Assembly: GCF_963678635.1 (NCBI RefSeq)
Contig: NC_087063.1
Coordinates: 53,337,074-53,401,073, forward strand
Direction of reading: 5' to 3'
Source: Symsagittifera roscoffensis
Lineage: Eukaryota; Xenacoelomorpha; Acoela; Convolutidae
DNA length: 64,000 bases
Shown: in pieces, positions 37,454 through 49,359 of the stretch
Layout of the letters: the number at the start of each line of letters is the position of its first letter
Numbering within the stretch: the first letter of the stretch is position 1
Position numbers and translations under genes: made by a program
Notes under the pieces: model-generated
Told to the model about the DNA's origin: nothing
Databases searched by the model: none
What the model saw: the letters and a program-made list of their open reading frames with translations, nothing else

Positions 37454-37703
37454 TTTCCCACTCGACTGGTCACCTGTTCCAGTCCAGTCTCCTATTGGTT
37501 CAGCTCAAGTGTTCCTGAACCACTTTCCCACTCGGCTGGTCACCTCTTCCAGTCGAGTCTCCTATTGGTTCAGCTCAAGTGCTCCTGAACCACTTTCCCA
37601 CTCGGCTGGTCACCTCTTCCAGTCGAGTCTCCTATTGGTTCAGCTCAAGTGCTCCTGAACCACTTTCCCACTCGGCTGGTCACCTCTTCCAGTCAAGTCT
37701 CCT
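37454..37703. repeat. 70-bp tandem repeats in B leader
   Basis: Units 37454-37523, 37524-37593, 37594-37663 and a partial fourth, each starting TTTCCCACTCGGCTGGTCAC and ending CCTGAACCAC. The C leader has a 69-bp version. Confidence 0.9.
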
Positions 37704-38139
37704 TGTTGTCCAGCTAAGTTCCAAGCTACCTGATTCCCCTTGACAACGCCCCACACTCGGGCACTTTATTAAGATTGCTAGGTTGATCGAAACGATCGAA
37801 CTTGTAAAACGGTATGGGTATACTATTTAATTAATATAAAGGTTTGATCCAACTAATCTGGTGTCAAAGTCACTATCTTTTTTCGTTTTATGGTTTTTGT
37901 TCCTTTTTCTATTCTTTTTTGGTTTTTGTTTTGCTTTTTGTCTTTTTGCTCGTTTTTTTTGTCCCCCTAGTTGCCCCCCTTTACTCGGTTAGCTAAGCCT
38001 CGTTCGGAGAGCGTACCAGGAAGTTTTCTCGAGTTTTCTTAAAAAGCTATCACGGTACAACCGGAAGGTTTGCACGTTCCTGTCGAACCGTACCGCCGGT
38101 ACTCTAGAATGGGCATGTAGCCCGAAGCTGTCTCAAGTG

Positions 38140-38184
38140 GGTTCGACTCCGTAGTTTTGATGTCGTAAACACCCAGGAGCGCCA
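38140..38184 (-). promoter_or_regulatory. Primer binding site and upstream TpsiC-like box, element B
   Basis: PBS 38170-38184 (sense TGGCGCTCCTGGGTG), 11 nt from the LTR end. On the plus strand GGTTCGACTCC at 38140-38150 is the tRNA B-box/TpsiC-loop consensus, 19 nt before the tRNA-3'-end match. The genomic RNA could thus pair with both acceptor and TpsiC arms of the primer. C is the same (59962-60008). Confidence 0.65.
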
Positions 38185-38195
38185 TAAAAACACTA

Positions 38196-39100
38196 AGTAA
38201 CATTCGTCTACTGCAGTCACACATGAGGCTTAAGAAAAATAGGCCCTATAACCATTGGCTCAAGAGTCAGGGACACTATCTCTTGTGTTTTTCCACCTCA
38301 AATCAGTCGGAGCCAATTCGGTTCGCTTGTGACATGAGACTACGACCCGTTACAGCTTAAAGGCTACTACCAAAATATCCCCCCCACTCTAGAAATAATA
38401 ACGTCCCCATACTTGGGTCTCTAGATACCCAAAATACATGAACGCCGTTAAAAACCGGGTCGGAACAATCCGTTAAGTTACTTTTTATTAGACAGTGGAA
38501 CTTTGATCCATTTCAGATGGATCAACCTAAAACTCGCCTTACCTCAACCTAACAATTATAAAACACACTCTAGAAATTTAAATTGGTACTCACATTGTAG
38601 CACGCTCAAGAATTGGGAGTAATTAAGTCGGTAAGCAACTCAAGAATTAAATAATGTAACTAAATGAGTTTAATGTTTGTCAGTTTCAACAACAGGAACA
38701 AGTTTGTACTCTAGAATGTAGTTTTATGTGAACCATTGGGACACTCAAGCTGTCCACCTTTCCACCGAAGGTTCACTCTGGTCCAGTTCGAATAGTTGAC
38801 CAGTTGGATAATTGTCCAGTTCTCAGGAACACTCTGTCTTCTATTTCAAATAGGACAGCTCTACTCTAGATTATTATTGTGACGGAAATTGCGAATAGCA
38901 TTTTCCTCCTGATTTATCTTGCAACTTTCCCGCGATTGTCACTCGATTGTTCTGACTTCTCTTTTTTGACTTTCAGTTATCGCGAGAAAATCGTGCATGA
39001 CAGGCTCCATTCGAATTTTTGAAAAATTAAATTTCACTCCAAAATCATGTGTTTTTTGCTTCTCTCAAGGTCAAACTTCCAAATATGACCGACTGGCACA
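38196..39100 (-). repeat. 5' LTR of element B
   Basis: 905 bp, starts TGTGCC in sense and ends GTTAC with T in place of A at the last base. Near-identical to 16387-17289. AATAAA at 38484-38489. Confidence 0.9.
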
Positions 39101-39775
39101 AAAAACGTCACAGTTTCCGGCTTCGATCAGAACGCTCTGATTAACTTAATTACATGATAGTGACCTCATGGCTGGGTCTCAGTATCCCCAGACCACGAGG
39201 TCACTCCTAAAAACAGGGCTACTTCTATTTATTATCTTCTTCTTCTTAAAATTCAACTCAGGGCATGACCAGGAAGCTAAGAGTTTCTATAAAACAGTTT
39301 GAGTTCTGAGCCCGAGACACCTCCGGATTCTGGAATCCGGGGAAAAAGCATTCCTATTTCTTTCCCCAAGGCTAGACACGCCGTCCCATCACACTTCCTT
39401 TTTCTCGGATTCTACGTTGTAACGATTGTGGCAGCGCAATCGTTACAACTCGGAATGGTTCCTGACAATCTCCAATGACAATTTCAATCTGATGTCGTTT
39501 TTTCGTGGTTGTTTCCACTACGACTATTGTTGTCTACGAAATCTGTTGTTGTGTTTTCGCCGTTTCAGTAGTAGTAAAAAACGCCAATTTATTTCACAAT
39601 TATCTCAGTGATAAGTTTCCTGTTTTGGCAGCCGCAGCAATATGATTAGAAAGGAGTTTCCAATTTTCTCTGACGATAGCAATGTTTCGGAGTTTCTGGA
39701 GGTCGCTGAGGTTCTCGAGTTTCTTGAGGTCATTGACTCACCACCGGTTGTCTTTGGGGACATGTAGAAGTTCAT
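39101..39775. repeat. Right part of the split A-type LTR, and unassigned DNA
   Basis: 39101-39230 continues the A-type LTR broken at 16386 and holds an imperfect palindrome at 39163-39218. From 39230 to about 39775 I see no gene and no clear match; LTR remainder and LINE 3' end probably meet here. Confidence 0.5.
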
Positions 39776-40213
39776 CACTTGGCAAGGGGCGTGTTGACTT
39801 GGCGAAGCTAGTGCCCTAAGTATCTCCAGCGACGTTCAACGATGTCTCCTCTTATCGGACGTTCACCTGTGAGTCTATAGAGGGGTCCATTGCTGCTTCG
39901 GTGTGGATATCGTACGTTGGCAACATGTTTAAGGTTTGCCGATTGAAGGCACCCAGTTTTTCACTTTCCGTCTTAGACAGAGCCCATGTCTCACAATCGT
40001 AGAGAAGGATTGGCTTCACCAGTGAGTTGTAGAGGTGGAGCCTTTTTCGGAGAGACATTTCGGTCTTCCGAACCCAGACATTGTCTATCTCTCGCAAGGC
40101 GTTTCTAGCAAGAGTTTTTCTTCGGAGAATGTCTTCTTCGTCTCCGAGAAGTGATCCCAACTTCTTGCTCTTGCGCCAGAATTCCTCGAGACGTTCGCCA
40201 CGTTTGATAACGA
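39776..40213 (-). pseudogene. LINE reverse transcriptase ORF, C-terminal part
   Basis: Sense sequence reads RRKTLARNALREIDNVW, a KRLHLYNSLVKPILLYDCETWAL stretch and later, in a second frame, ERRWRYLGH, the usual C-terminal signature of RTE-like LINE proteins in many animals. It continues the LINE that ends at 60901; element C lies between. Broken by at least one frameshift near 39870. Confidence 0.8.
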
Positions 40214-40221
40214 TTTTTTTT

Positions 40222-41114
40222 TGTAACAGTCGCTAACTTCGGTCACATATGAGGCTGAAGAAGAATAGGCCCTATAACCATTGGCTCAAGAGTCAGCGAC
40301 ACTATCTCTTGTGTTGTTCTACCTCAAAACGGTCGGAGCCAATTCGGTTCGCTTGCGACATGAGACTAAAAACCCGTTACAGCTAAATGGCACTACCAAA
40401 ATACCCCCACTCTAGAAAATAAGAACAACCCTGTACTTAGATCTCAAAATACCCAAAATACACGAACGCCGTTAAAAACAGGGTCGGAACAAGCCGCGCA
40501 GTTACTTTTTTTTAGACAGTGGAACTTTGATCTATTTCAGATGGATCAACCTAAAACTCTCCTTATCTCAACATAACAATCATAAAACACACTCAAGAAA
40601 ATTAAGTTTGGGTATTCACATACCAGCACACTCAAGAATTGGAGTAACTAAATCGGTAAGCAACTCGAGAATTAAGTATGATAACTTGAGAAGTTCGTTA
40701 CTAATTAATTTTAACAAGGGAAATAAGTATTGACTCAAGAATTGCAGTTTTTGTCTGAACCATTGGGACACCCCAGCTATCCACCTTTCCACTGAGGGTT
40801 CACTCTAGTTCAACTCGAATAAATGTATTCTCCTTCTGCAATTACTCCTTCTCCTATTTCAGGATAGGACGGCTCTACTCGCGTTTTCTTTTGCATCTGG
40901 AGATTGCGAATAGCAATTTCCCGCTGCTTTTTCAAGTACTTTCCCGCGATTGTCAATCGGTCGTTCTGATCTTCTATTTCTGAGATTTTCAGTTTTCGCG
41001 AGAAACTTGAGCATGACAGGCTCAATTCGAATTTTTGAAAAATTAAATTTCCTCCCAAAATTACGTAGTTCGTGTTCCTCAAGGTCAAACTTCCAAATAT
41101 GAACGACTGGCACA
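40222..41114 (-). repeat. 3' LTR of element C
   Basis: 893 bp, TGTGCC...GTTACA in sense, then nine A. The AATAAA signal seen in the other LTRs is lost here (CTTTTTTTTAG on the plus strand). Confidence 0.9.
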
Positions 41115-41128
41115 TACTCCCCGGACTC
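41115..41128 (-). promoter_or_regulatory. 3' polypurine tract, element C
   Basis: Sense GAGTCCGGGGAGTA abuts the LTR, identical to B. Confidence 0.75.
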
Positions 41129-41547
41129 AAAATCGATGTCTTCATCGCGTGGTGCCGCCTGCCAGTCAGTCCCCAGAATACTGAGTGCTGCTCAAGATAC
41201 AGTGCCAGTGGTCATTTACAGAAGTTTGCAGCAGACTTCAAATTATCTACACCCCAAAACTCACCACAATATATAATTGTCACACTATCGCTGAACAGCT
41301 ATCAAAGTTTTCATATAGCTGCACCTTAAATATCCGCTTTTGAAGCTTGTGATTAAAATTTCTTTTGTCCAATCCGATCAGGAAATTGTCATGCAACATT
41401 TTGATTTATATAATAAATATAGCATATTAAAAACAATACGTTGTTTCGTTAAAATTTCTTTTTCGTGACCTCGGATTTCATCCGAGTTCGCACTTGAGCC
41501 CTTTTTTTCCCTCTCAAGACTCAAGAAACTCACATTGAGCTCCCTGT
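41129..41547 (-). other. 3' untranslated region of element C
   Basis: Counterpart of 17305-17717 in B; no gene. Confidence 0.65.
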
Positions 41548-44450
41548 TCACTTCGTATTCCTAGCCTTCGAAGTGCTAGGACCTGATGAATTTGACACCG
41601 TGATCTGCCTTAGTAGCGCTTCCTCATCATCAGAGCTGATCACAATTTCTTCCCATGCTCTCAATTGTTCGAAGGATCGCATCCACTCCTTCTGCTCCTC
41701 CAACCTCGTTGCCAGATTCGGAAGACCTTTTGTTTTCAATTCCCTGTTCAAGCAAAAGGAATTGTGCAGGCTCAAGCTCACGTTCTTCGCCAAGTCCTCC
41801 TCCAGTATCGAGTCTCTTGCTTTGGTATTATCTCTAGACACCCTACCGACTCTTTTCCAACCTGTTGTGATCGCATTTTGATGGGTCAGCAGAGGTCTCT
41901 TGAAGGCTTCCGGACCTATCTCCGCCAGGAACTGTCGATATTCCTTTTGGTATTTGTTCATGTGATCCTTCGTCGCTATGTACAAGCAAGATGTCAGCGT
42001 CGCTTGAAACCACTGAAAGAACCTTATGCGGCTCCATACGTGCCTGACTTCCATTGATATGGCGAATACCTTGCATACAGTCTCAAACAACTCAAGTCTC
42101 CTGCTGTAATCTGTAGCGTATATCGATTCCGCCGTAGGTGTCTTCGACTCCCTATACTTCGTTACATTTTCTTCGATCCATCGCAACCCCATCATCATAC
42201 TTACTACCAAGATGGTCACCTTCTAATGATGATCGGGTAACCCAATTGACCGAAGTTCTTCTACATCTGACACTAAACAAAGGTTTGAATGCTCCGGGTA
42301 CCACACTGTATGTGTCAAGCAATGACATGGGCATTCCCCATGTGTAATTTCTATGCTTCGGAGATTGCGTTCACCCGAGGCTTCCAGCAGAAGCTCCAGT
42401 TCCATCATTTTCTCGTGCATCACATCATCCTTCCCGATGGCATTATGCCTCTCAAAGTCACTCCTGTTTTCGTCTCCTAAGCTCAAGAGATCTTCTCCCC
42501 AGATTTCACTCAAGTCATCTCTTTGTGCCTTTGGCACCGTTCCCAGGATCTTCCTCAACAGCCTGTGTGAAAAATGCGACATTCGAGCCAGCCGTACGCA
42601 CTTGGGTACCGAGAAGGCCTTGTCCACTAGTATCCCTTGGCTGGATACCTCCATCATTGCCATGTGCAATGGATAATGGCTCCCTCATAGGTTGGCTATT
42701 ACTGATCCCACCAAGGACTTTGCATTTACAGGCAGGACATAAGCTTCGCTCACTGGAAATCCCATCTCTGCCTCTAGACCAATTTTCTATCCTCTGATAT
42801 GTTTCTGGGTGGTTTGCCACGCCCCTGGCCACGACTCCACGCTCAACGCCGTCACTAAATGGTGTTCAGACTCCAGCATCTCCAGTGATTGCTGACTACA
42901 CATTCTAGAGAAGAACCCCAGCGCCGTTGCTATATTCACTGAAGTGTTCGTTTAGCACTCAGCCATTATCTGCACCTCGCTCTTCTCTCTTTCTGTTATG
43001 TCGCCAAACCAAGTGACTAGGTCTTCTCCCTGAAAAGATGATATTCTGACACATTATCGTCCATCACAGGTGTGCCCTCCGCCTCCGCACGTCAATTCAA
43101 AACGGCTACCAGGTTCCAACTTCTTTACTGATTCCAGCTTACTCGTTGCTCCGCCCGACCCTTTACTCTGTGATAGGATCAATTTGTGTATCACATCCAA
43201 CGTTCCCAGATCCTCATCTTTTGTTAGTGTCAGCCTCACTTGTTCCGTGACTTCTTCAATCAAGCTCGCATGGGGATGGGGACACCAGGAAGGTCTCAGC
43301 AGTTTCTAAACGATTCCCAAATTCGTAGTCATCATGCCATTTCAATTTCCCATTCTCAATTCTACTCTTTTGCTCGAGCGCGGCACGCTTATCACCTTTG
43401 GCGTCGCCTCAAGTAGCAGGCCCAGGCTCGGTTTCTCCCTTTCCATTGAATCGATTACGATTATCTTCTCCGTCCAAAATTTCAAGAGCTCCGCCACCTC
43501 ATGATTCCTGTAAGCGTTCGCGGCTTCTGAATTCAAGAAAGGATTGTACGCTATTCCCATCACTCCAGACACGTATTGATACTCTCCCTTTTTATTGGGT
43601 CTCGCGTAACCCTCAGCCAAATTTTTCAAATTTTTTTTGTGGAATCTTCGTATCTCATCAAGTTTTCTATGATTCTCTAGGGATTTTCCAATCCTTTTAT
43701 TGTCCAATTTCATTTTTTCACATGAAGTCAAGACCTCCAATTCTATTCCCACTAGGCACCACGCAAACATCAGTTGTCCCGCGGTTCTGACGAAGGGATT
43801 TGCCATCAGAGGCAATGCTGATGAAGGTGTTCTTATCGCCTCCTCAAAGTAATCCCGCAACAAGCTCTGCCATGTTCGCTTTAGCTGACTTCCAATTCCA
43901 ACTTGTTGACTTCGAATTTTTGTTGAGTAGCCCAATTGCGACGCTTGCGGGACACCCCTTGATCAAGCTTCTTCAGACAGTCCTCCAATTCCTTCGTCGT
44001 CTCTAGGGCCACCCACCAAGGTCGAGCCGTATTCCTTGTCGCATTCTTCTCAATTGGGTCGTTGGACACTTGTTTGCCAATAGCTTGATGTTCGCACGAG
44101 ATCCATTCTCTGCCCACATCCACTTCCCAGGTTTGTCCATTCGTCGAACCCTTTTTCGAGCCTGCCTTCTGAAGTTTGAAGTCTTCTTCCGTTACCAGAC
44201 TTGTCGAGACCTCTATCTCTTTCACTATTTCGGCTAGCCTCCTTGGTTCGGAGCTACTCTTACAGGCTGTCGTCTTCCGACGCGCTAAGATCATGGGGGC
44301 AGTCTCCCTCAAGTTCTTCTCCGAGATAGCATCCACCGACGGGCTGCTCAACTCCTCAATCTCCCGCTTCCTCTTTCGAGACTTCATACCTTTGCTTGGA
44401 GGGTGTCGTCACTATAATCACAGATTCGATCTCTCCGTCCCGGTCCGACC
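41548..44450 (-). pseudogene. Element C P2 polyprotein remnant
   Basis: Matches both P2 parts of B in order: 44450-43881 and 43935-43342 (N-terminal part, lacking about 75 residues in the middle), 43263-43054, then 42950-42223 and 42219-41548. Stops include sites near 43050, 42955, 42790, 42690 and 42224, plus frameshifts. The 42219-41548 frame is useful because it shows the unbroken C-terminus of P2. Confidence 0.85.
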
Positions 44451-47400
44451 CTTCCAACTCTTGCCTCCCCCTGCTCGAGCCTCAAGGATATTATTACTTT
44501 TAATCATATTACTAGTCCTAATTTTATCTTCCCCTTTAACTTTAATTATTTTTTCATCAGTTTTTTTCTTCAGAGTAGGGCCGTCTTCACATTCATCATC
44601 TTTGGTCTTCAGTCGCGTCTCCCTCAACTTGACCATCTTGTTCAGCAAATCCTTTCTTGCTTTTTCATCCAATCCGGTGGCCATCAACACTGGTTCCCCA
44701 AACCTGACCACCGTGTTCCACAGTTCTTCCTTGAAGTTGTCCAGCGTGGTCTTGCTCTTCGTCTCATGATTAAATTCACTCAAGAAATCCCGCCAAGCCT
44801 TCTCATCCAGAGTCCCCAGAAACACACTCTTGTTCCCCTCAAACGTGATCTTTTGCCTCTCTTCAGCACTCAAGAGTATCGTCCCCATGTTGGAATTCTC
44901 ACTTGTCAATGGTAGTTCCAGGTTCTTACGAGGGGATGAGATCAGAGGTGGCGTGGCAGAGTCCGCCCAATCGTCTCCGCTCAGGTCCTGCAGTAGCTCC
45001 TGGGCAGTGAAATCCACTTCAGCTGGTTTCGGCTCTGGTGTATTCCCCACTTCCATTTCCTCTCCTGTTTCACCGAGAGTTTCGTCCATACTCTCTTCTC
45101 CCGATTCGGCTTGCCTCCTCTCAAGTATCTTCCTAAATCGGTCTTCTACAGGGCCACTTCTCTTGTCCCCAGGAGTGCCCACTGACAGGGGTGAGAGTGT
45201 CGCGGGGTCCTGTTTCTTATATTCCGTCAGTGCCACAAATAAAGAGCCTGCCGCATCTAGTTCTCTCCCTTCTTGCCTCATTTCCACCTGTTTCAATCCG
45301 TAAGGCGCCCGAGACTTCCTTGTGGCAAACTTCATCTCGTCCTTCAGCGCGATGTGTCCCTCTTCTACGATCATCCTGCCATCATCCCATATCGATGATT
45401 CGTTCTCCAAGCTCGCCCGATCAAGCGTTCTCAAAACCTCCCGCACCTCGAACTTTGGAGGCATTGAGCCTCTCGATTTCTTTGCTTGAGTCGTCCATGA
45501 GTTTATCTTGATATCGCAGGTGTGGAAATAGACGGCGCCGTATATACAAGGGGTCCCAGCCATCGGTGAACTCCACTTGCTGTCTCTCTACCGTAGCTCT
45601 CGCGAACAGGGATGGGACTACCAGGGGGCTATTCATCCCCAGGGTCATTCTCCTGACTGTTGGAAACTCAGGAATGGTTGCGGGTAAGATCTACTTCTCT
45701 AGTGTCGCCTCCAGCTCCTTTTTTACTAACTCGAAGCTCTTTTTCCACGCGGGGATTCTCAGGATCTCTTGTCCGTTCGCCGTCAGGGGATTCAGGTTCC
45801 AAAACTTGGGATACGTCTCAATGGGGCCTCAAGTTTTTCCCCCATCCTGCACTGCAGTTGCCCCCGGAAGTTAAACACCTCCAACTCGGGATCTTTCACC
45901 TTTCCGATGAGCACTGTATTACTCATCCGTGCCCTTAGCACCTCTTGTTGACACCAGTTCAGCTCCGTCCCATCCAACACGCTTATTAAGCTCACGTGCA
46001 CTACTGAATGGCGGTATGCAGCCATTAAAGGGTCCGGGAAGGTGTACGTCACCGCTGGTCCGTAAATACAAATCACGACTTCCTCTAGTCCCCTGATCAC
46101 TCCCACTGGGTCAGACCTCATCGCCAGGCATAGATCGGTCAGTAGAGGGATACCACCATTCGCCTCCCTCCATTCCTCTCTCTTCTTCGGGTTTTTCTCC
46201 TCACCGGTCATGTGTCGGTTTTGCATCAGAAGATACTCCACCAGTAACGTCTTCAGTCCCGCCGCGCACTTGTACGAGTAAGTGTCTATACTCGAGTGGT
46301 TCTTTCCCATTGACAGGGGTTCCCCATATTTCATCAATCGATGAAATGACACCAATTCGCCATGAGTCAGAAGCACCAGCGCCAGATATCCGTCAATCCA
46401 AAGTGTCTCTACACCCCGACTGAACATGTACGCTGGACCCATGTTGAACAGGTACCTCGGGTAAACTAAGTATAGGGCTAGCAAGAGGCTTATGGGCATG
46501 TTCAACAGTTCTTGTACAAAGGCCCCGAAAATGGTCTCTTTCGCACAAAACACTCCAACCATGTTTTTCTTCTTCCAACAAGGACTCAAGAATTCTAGGA
46601 TCTCGTGATCTCTCCTCGTCCTCAGCTCAACTTTTGCATGTTCCCTCTAGAATTCTCCAATGGTGACCTCGTTCGCTGCCGTGACAAACCTAGCCATCGT
46701 CATCATCTCCCTGCTCTCGGCTACTTCCAATTGTTCCTCAAGAAATTCCCAGATCTGCTTCACGAGAGGTGGGCACTCTCCCTTGTCTTGTCAGTAGCAT
46801 TATTTAGTCTTGGTGTTAGAAACGGCCACCTGCCTCTCTCTTGCGTTAGTCGATACACCATCGACTCCAGTTGCTTTGCAGTCGCAGCCACATTCTTCCT
46901 TTCGTTGCTTGGTCCCTTCGACTTGCTCGTGGAGCTCGTGCTGGTCACGTCCATACCTCAACGCATGGGACACGAACAACTTGGGAGACGTTCCTTCGAA
47001 GTCCGATGCCGTCACGATGATCACTCTCGCGGCTGCTGGATCCGCTATACCATATACTGTCAGTGTCTTGGCCAATTGGGCACTGCCACAGGGTTTCCCA
47101 TATCTTGGGTCGTCTGCCAATCTCGCACCCTCGTAAGCAGCGTCTGGCAATTCCATCTCTTTTGGATCCAGTAGCTTGTCCACCACCCTCAACTGCGCAG
47201 GAGTTGCCAATCTGATTCTGGCGATGCTTGTTCTGTGCTTAGGGGCTCCACTATGAGTCCCGGACTCCCCAGCAACTTGAGAGGTCTGTCATTTATCGGT
47301 CCCATGACCGATCTCATGGGAATCCCAGTCAGATCAGCCGTCTTCATCACTCATGCTCTTGAAAATTGCATCTCGTGGGCCTTTAGCCAGTCCACGCACT

Positions 47401-48880
47401 GGTGCCGACTCAAATCCTCGTGTGACACATGCTTGAGCCCAAGGACTTCTGCCAACTCCTGTCTGCACTCCAGCTCCTCCAGGTCCAACTCCTTTACTTT
47501 CTCCAGATATCGCGTCCGGCTTGCCTCCGTTGGCTTATCCACTCTCTTGTTCTCTACCACTACCACTGAGGACACCACTGAACTCTGGGGCGTTGATGAC
47601 TCCGCTTCTTCAGCTTCCATTGGCGTCGAACCCGGTAATCTAGTCCGGCTGCTTCTCGAGCTGTCTCATGAGTTGACTCCCGCTCCCAGGCGACTGGACA
47701 GGGGTTTTGTGGCAAGGAAAGGGGATTTGGGGGTGGACCGAATGTGAATCGGGCCGTCTCAAGCAGGTCTGCTTCCAACTCATTTATTTGCCGCTGGAAG
47801 ACGTCATTCAACCACTCCACGCCCCTAGGCCTGTCGAAGTGGATTCCATCTGAGGACGCACCCTCTGGGAAGGACCGCTCCATCTGGTCGGCTACGTCCA
47901 ACAATCTGACGGGGAGGACACTCCTTTGATGTATCTGCCTGATTATCTCGTTCAGGAAGCACTTTCTCGTTCATTTCCATCGCATGTTAGTCAACCATCA
48001 TGTTGTAAGGGATGGTGCAAACTGTGAGTATGGCAGGATTCATCTGAATCCGCAACTCCTCCAGGATGCAGCTCATTTTGTCGTGTAGCCTCATGACTTT
48101 CCTTAATTCCCCTCTGGACACATCATTGGTCCCCATCATTAGAATCACTGTGTACATCTTAGCCATCCCTATCATCTCGAGTGATGCCAACATCTGCGGC
48201 GTTGCGGCTCCAGAGAAACTCAAGACTCAAGTCTGCCAGTGCGACTGGATGCGGGTCAGCACCCGTACCAGGCTGTCCTCTACAATCACGCGAACTGCAC
48301 CCTCCGGTATTTGCGGCTGTGTGTAGTATTCAGCCCAAGACGCGACATGACAACAATCCCTTCTCGCCCGCTGCGCCACTGTCCAATCCATGCGGTTGTA
48401 CCTGTGGTATCTGTCCTCCGTGTTTTTCTTATAGCTTGCGATCACCACGCTCCTGACCGGTTGCTCTCTCCAAGTTTGGGGTACCTCCGCACTAGCTGGA
48501 CTTTCACGACTTCTCAGCTGTAGCCTCTCATGTAACTCCTTAAGACGCGACGAGCTCCCGCTCACCTGACTGCTGCTCGGGGTTGAGCTCGGGGTGTATC
48601 CCTGCAGTGCCATGTCCATTAATGGGCGTATCGGTTGCGTCTCCGATCCAAGTAGGGAGGACGCTGATTCGGTTGGTATTCATACTTCCAGCCCCTCGTT
48701 TATGTGTTCTTGAGCCGCGCGGTCCAAGTTGAATCGTCCCTTCGACCTGGGAGCCTCATCCACCTCCATACGCGACTCGTTTCTTGGGTGTGAGTCCAGG
48801 TTCCTCAAGCGTCTGTACAACTAATCGAGCGCAGCCCTCTTTAGCGCCGCAGGCATGGATTTCCAAATTCGATCTGCCAT
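44418..48880 (-). pseudogene. Element C P1 polyprotein remnant
   Basis: Starts at the same ATG as B, then a GAG-to-TAG change and a deletion of about 225 residues that takes the whole coiled coil. The SGNH hydrolase region (48227-48619, 47987-48223, 47560-47904) keeps the GTND and DGIH blocks, but the nucleophile block reads EDS instead of GDS and frames are broken. At 47387-47389 C has TGG where B has TAG. A second deletion removes about 207 residues of the second SGNH-like domain near 46965. 45563-44418 is open and includes the B stop position. Confidence 0.85.
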
Positions 48881-49359
48881 TTTTACAATTTCTAGATTAT
48901 CTCGCGCACCAACCAACTCGAGAATTACCGTACCAACTTGAGTGTTATCTTACCAACTTGAGTACTTGAGAAATCTCTTACGAATGTTGCTGATCGTGAA
49001 CTTTGTTCAGGAACTTCTATTCTCTTTTCAATGAGTGTGTTTGGGTCGTCAACCTCGATTTAATCGAATCAATCTGAAAGTAAAATCCACTTTTTAGACT
49101 AAGGTGTCATGTTCCTAACCTAAAACCCCCCGTTATTGTAGTTAAAACCTTATCCCTCCATCTGTTTTACTAAAATAATTCAATTGGAAGTTTTTAAGAG
49201 CATGCAGATTCATTTCATGTTTTAGCACCGTCATTTTTTAAATTATTATTGTCATGCCAATCACGTTAAAATTCATCTACCTGCCACGAGGTCCCCATGT
49301 ACCCTTACTCAAGATCCACATGTACCCCCAACTCAAGACCTCCGATGTCCACCCGTAGC
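48881..49359 (-). other. Spacer between pol and P1 with splice acceptor (element C)
   Basis: Sense TTTTACTTTCAG at 49074-49085 corresponds to the acceptor of B. Degenerate CTCAAG-containing repeats lie at 48915-48970. Confidence 0.5.

Larger units (their letters stand above)
35878..38139 (-). other. Leader of element B
   Basis: 2.3 kb without genes. It holds the 14-bp minisatellite (36170-36600), 70-bp repeats (37454-37703), a T-rich stretch on the plus strand (37880-37960) and a segment next to the PBS (37985-38190) highly conserved in C. Confidence 0.75.
16387..39100 (-). mobile_element. Element B: complete 22.7 kb Ty3/Gypsy-type retrotransposon with macro domain, P1 and P2
   Basis: It has matching LTRs at both ends (38196-39100 and 16387-17289), a PBS next to the 5' LTR, a PPT next to the 3' LTR, and gag-pol-macro, P1 and P2 between. 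It is flanked by plus-strand AAAA on both sides and interrupts an A-type LTR, so the whole unit, post-pol genes included, inserted as one piece. Low LTR divergence means recent insertion. Coding damage is limited: two TGG-to-TAG changes, one TGA, several indels and a hairpin-forming rearrangement. Confidence 0.9.

Noticed and set aside
38101-38184. A tRNA gene near the PBS (B-box consensus and tRNA-like 3' end on the plus strand)
   Set aside because: No cloverleaf can be formed and no anticodon arm is seen; better explained as complementarity to the primer.
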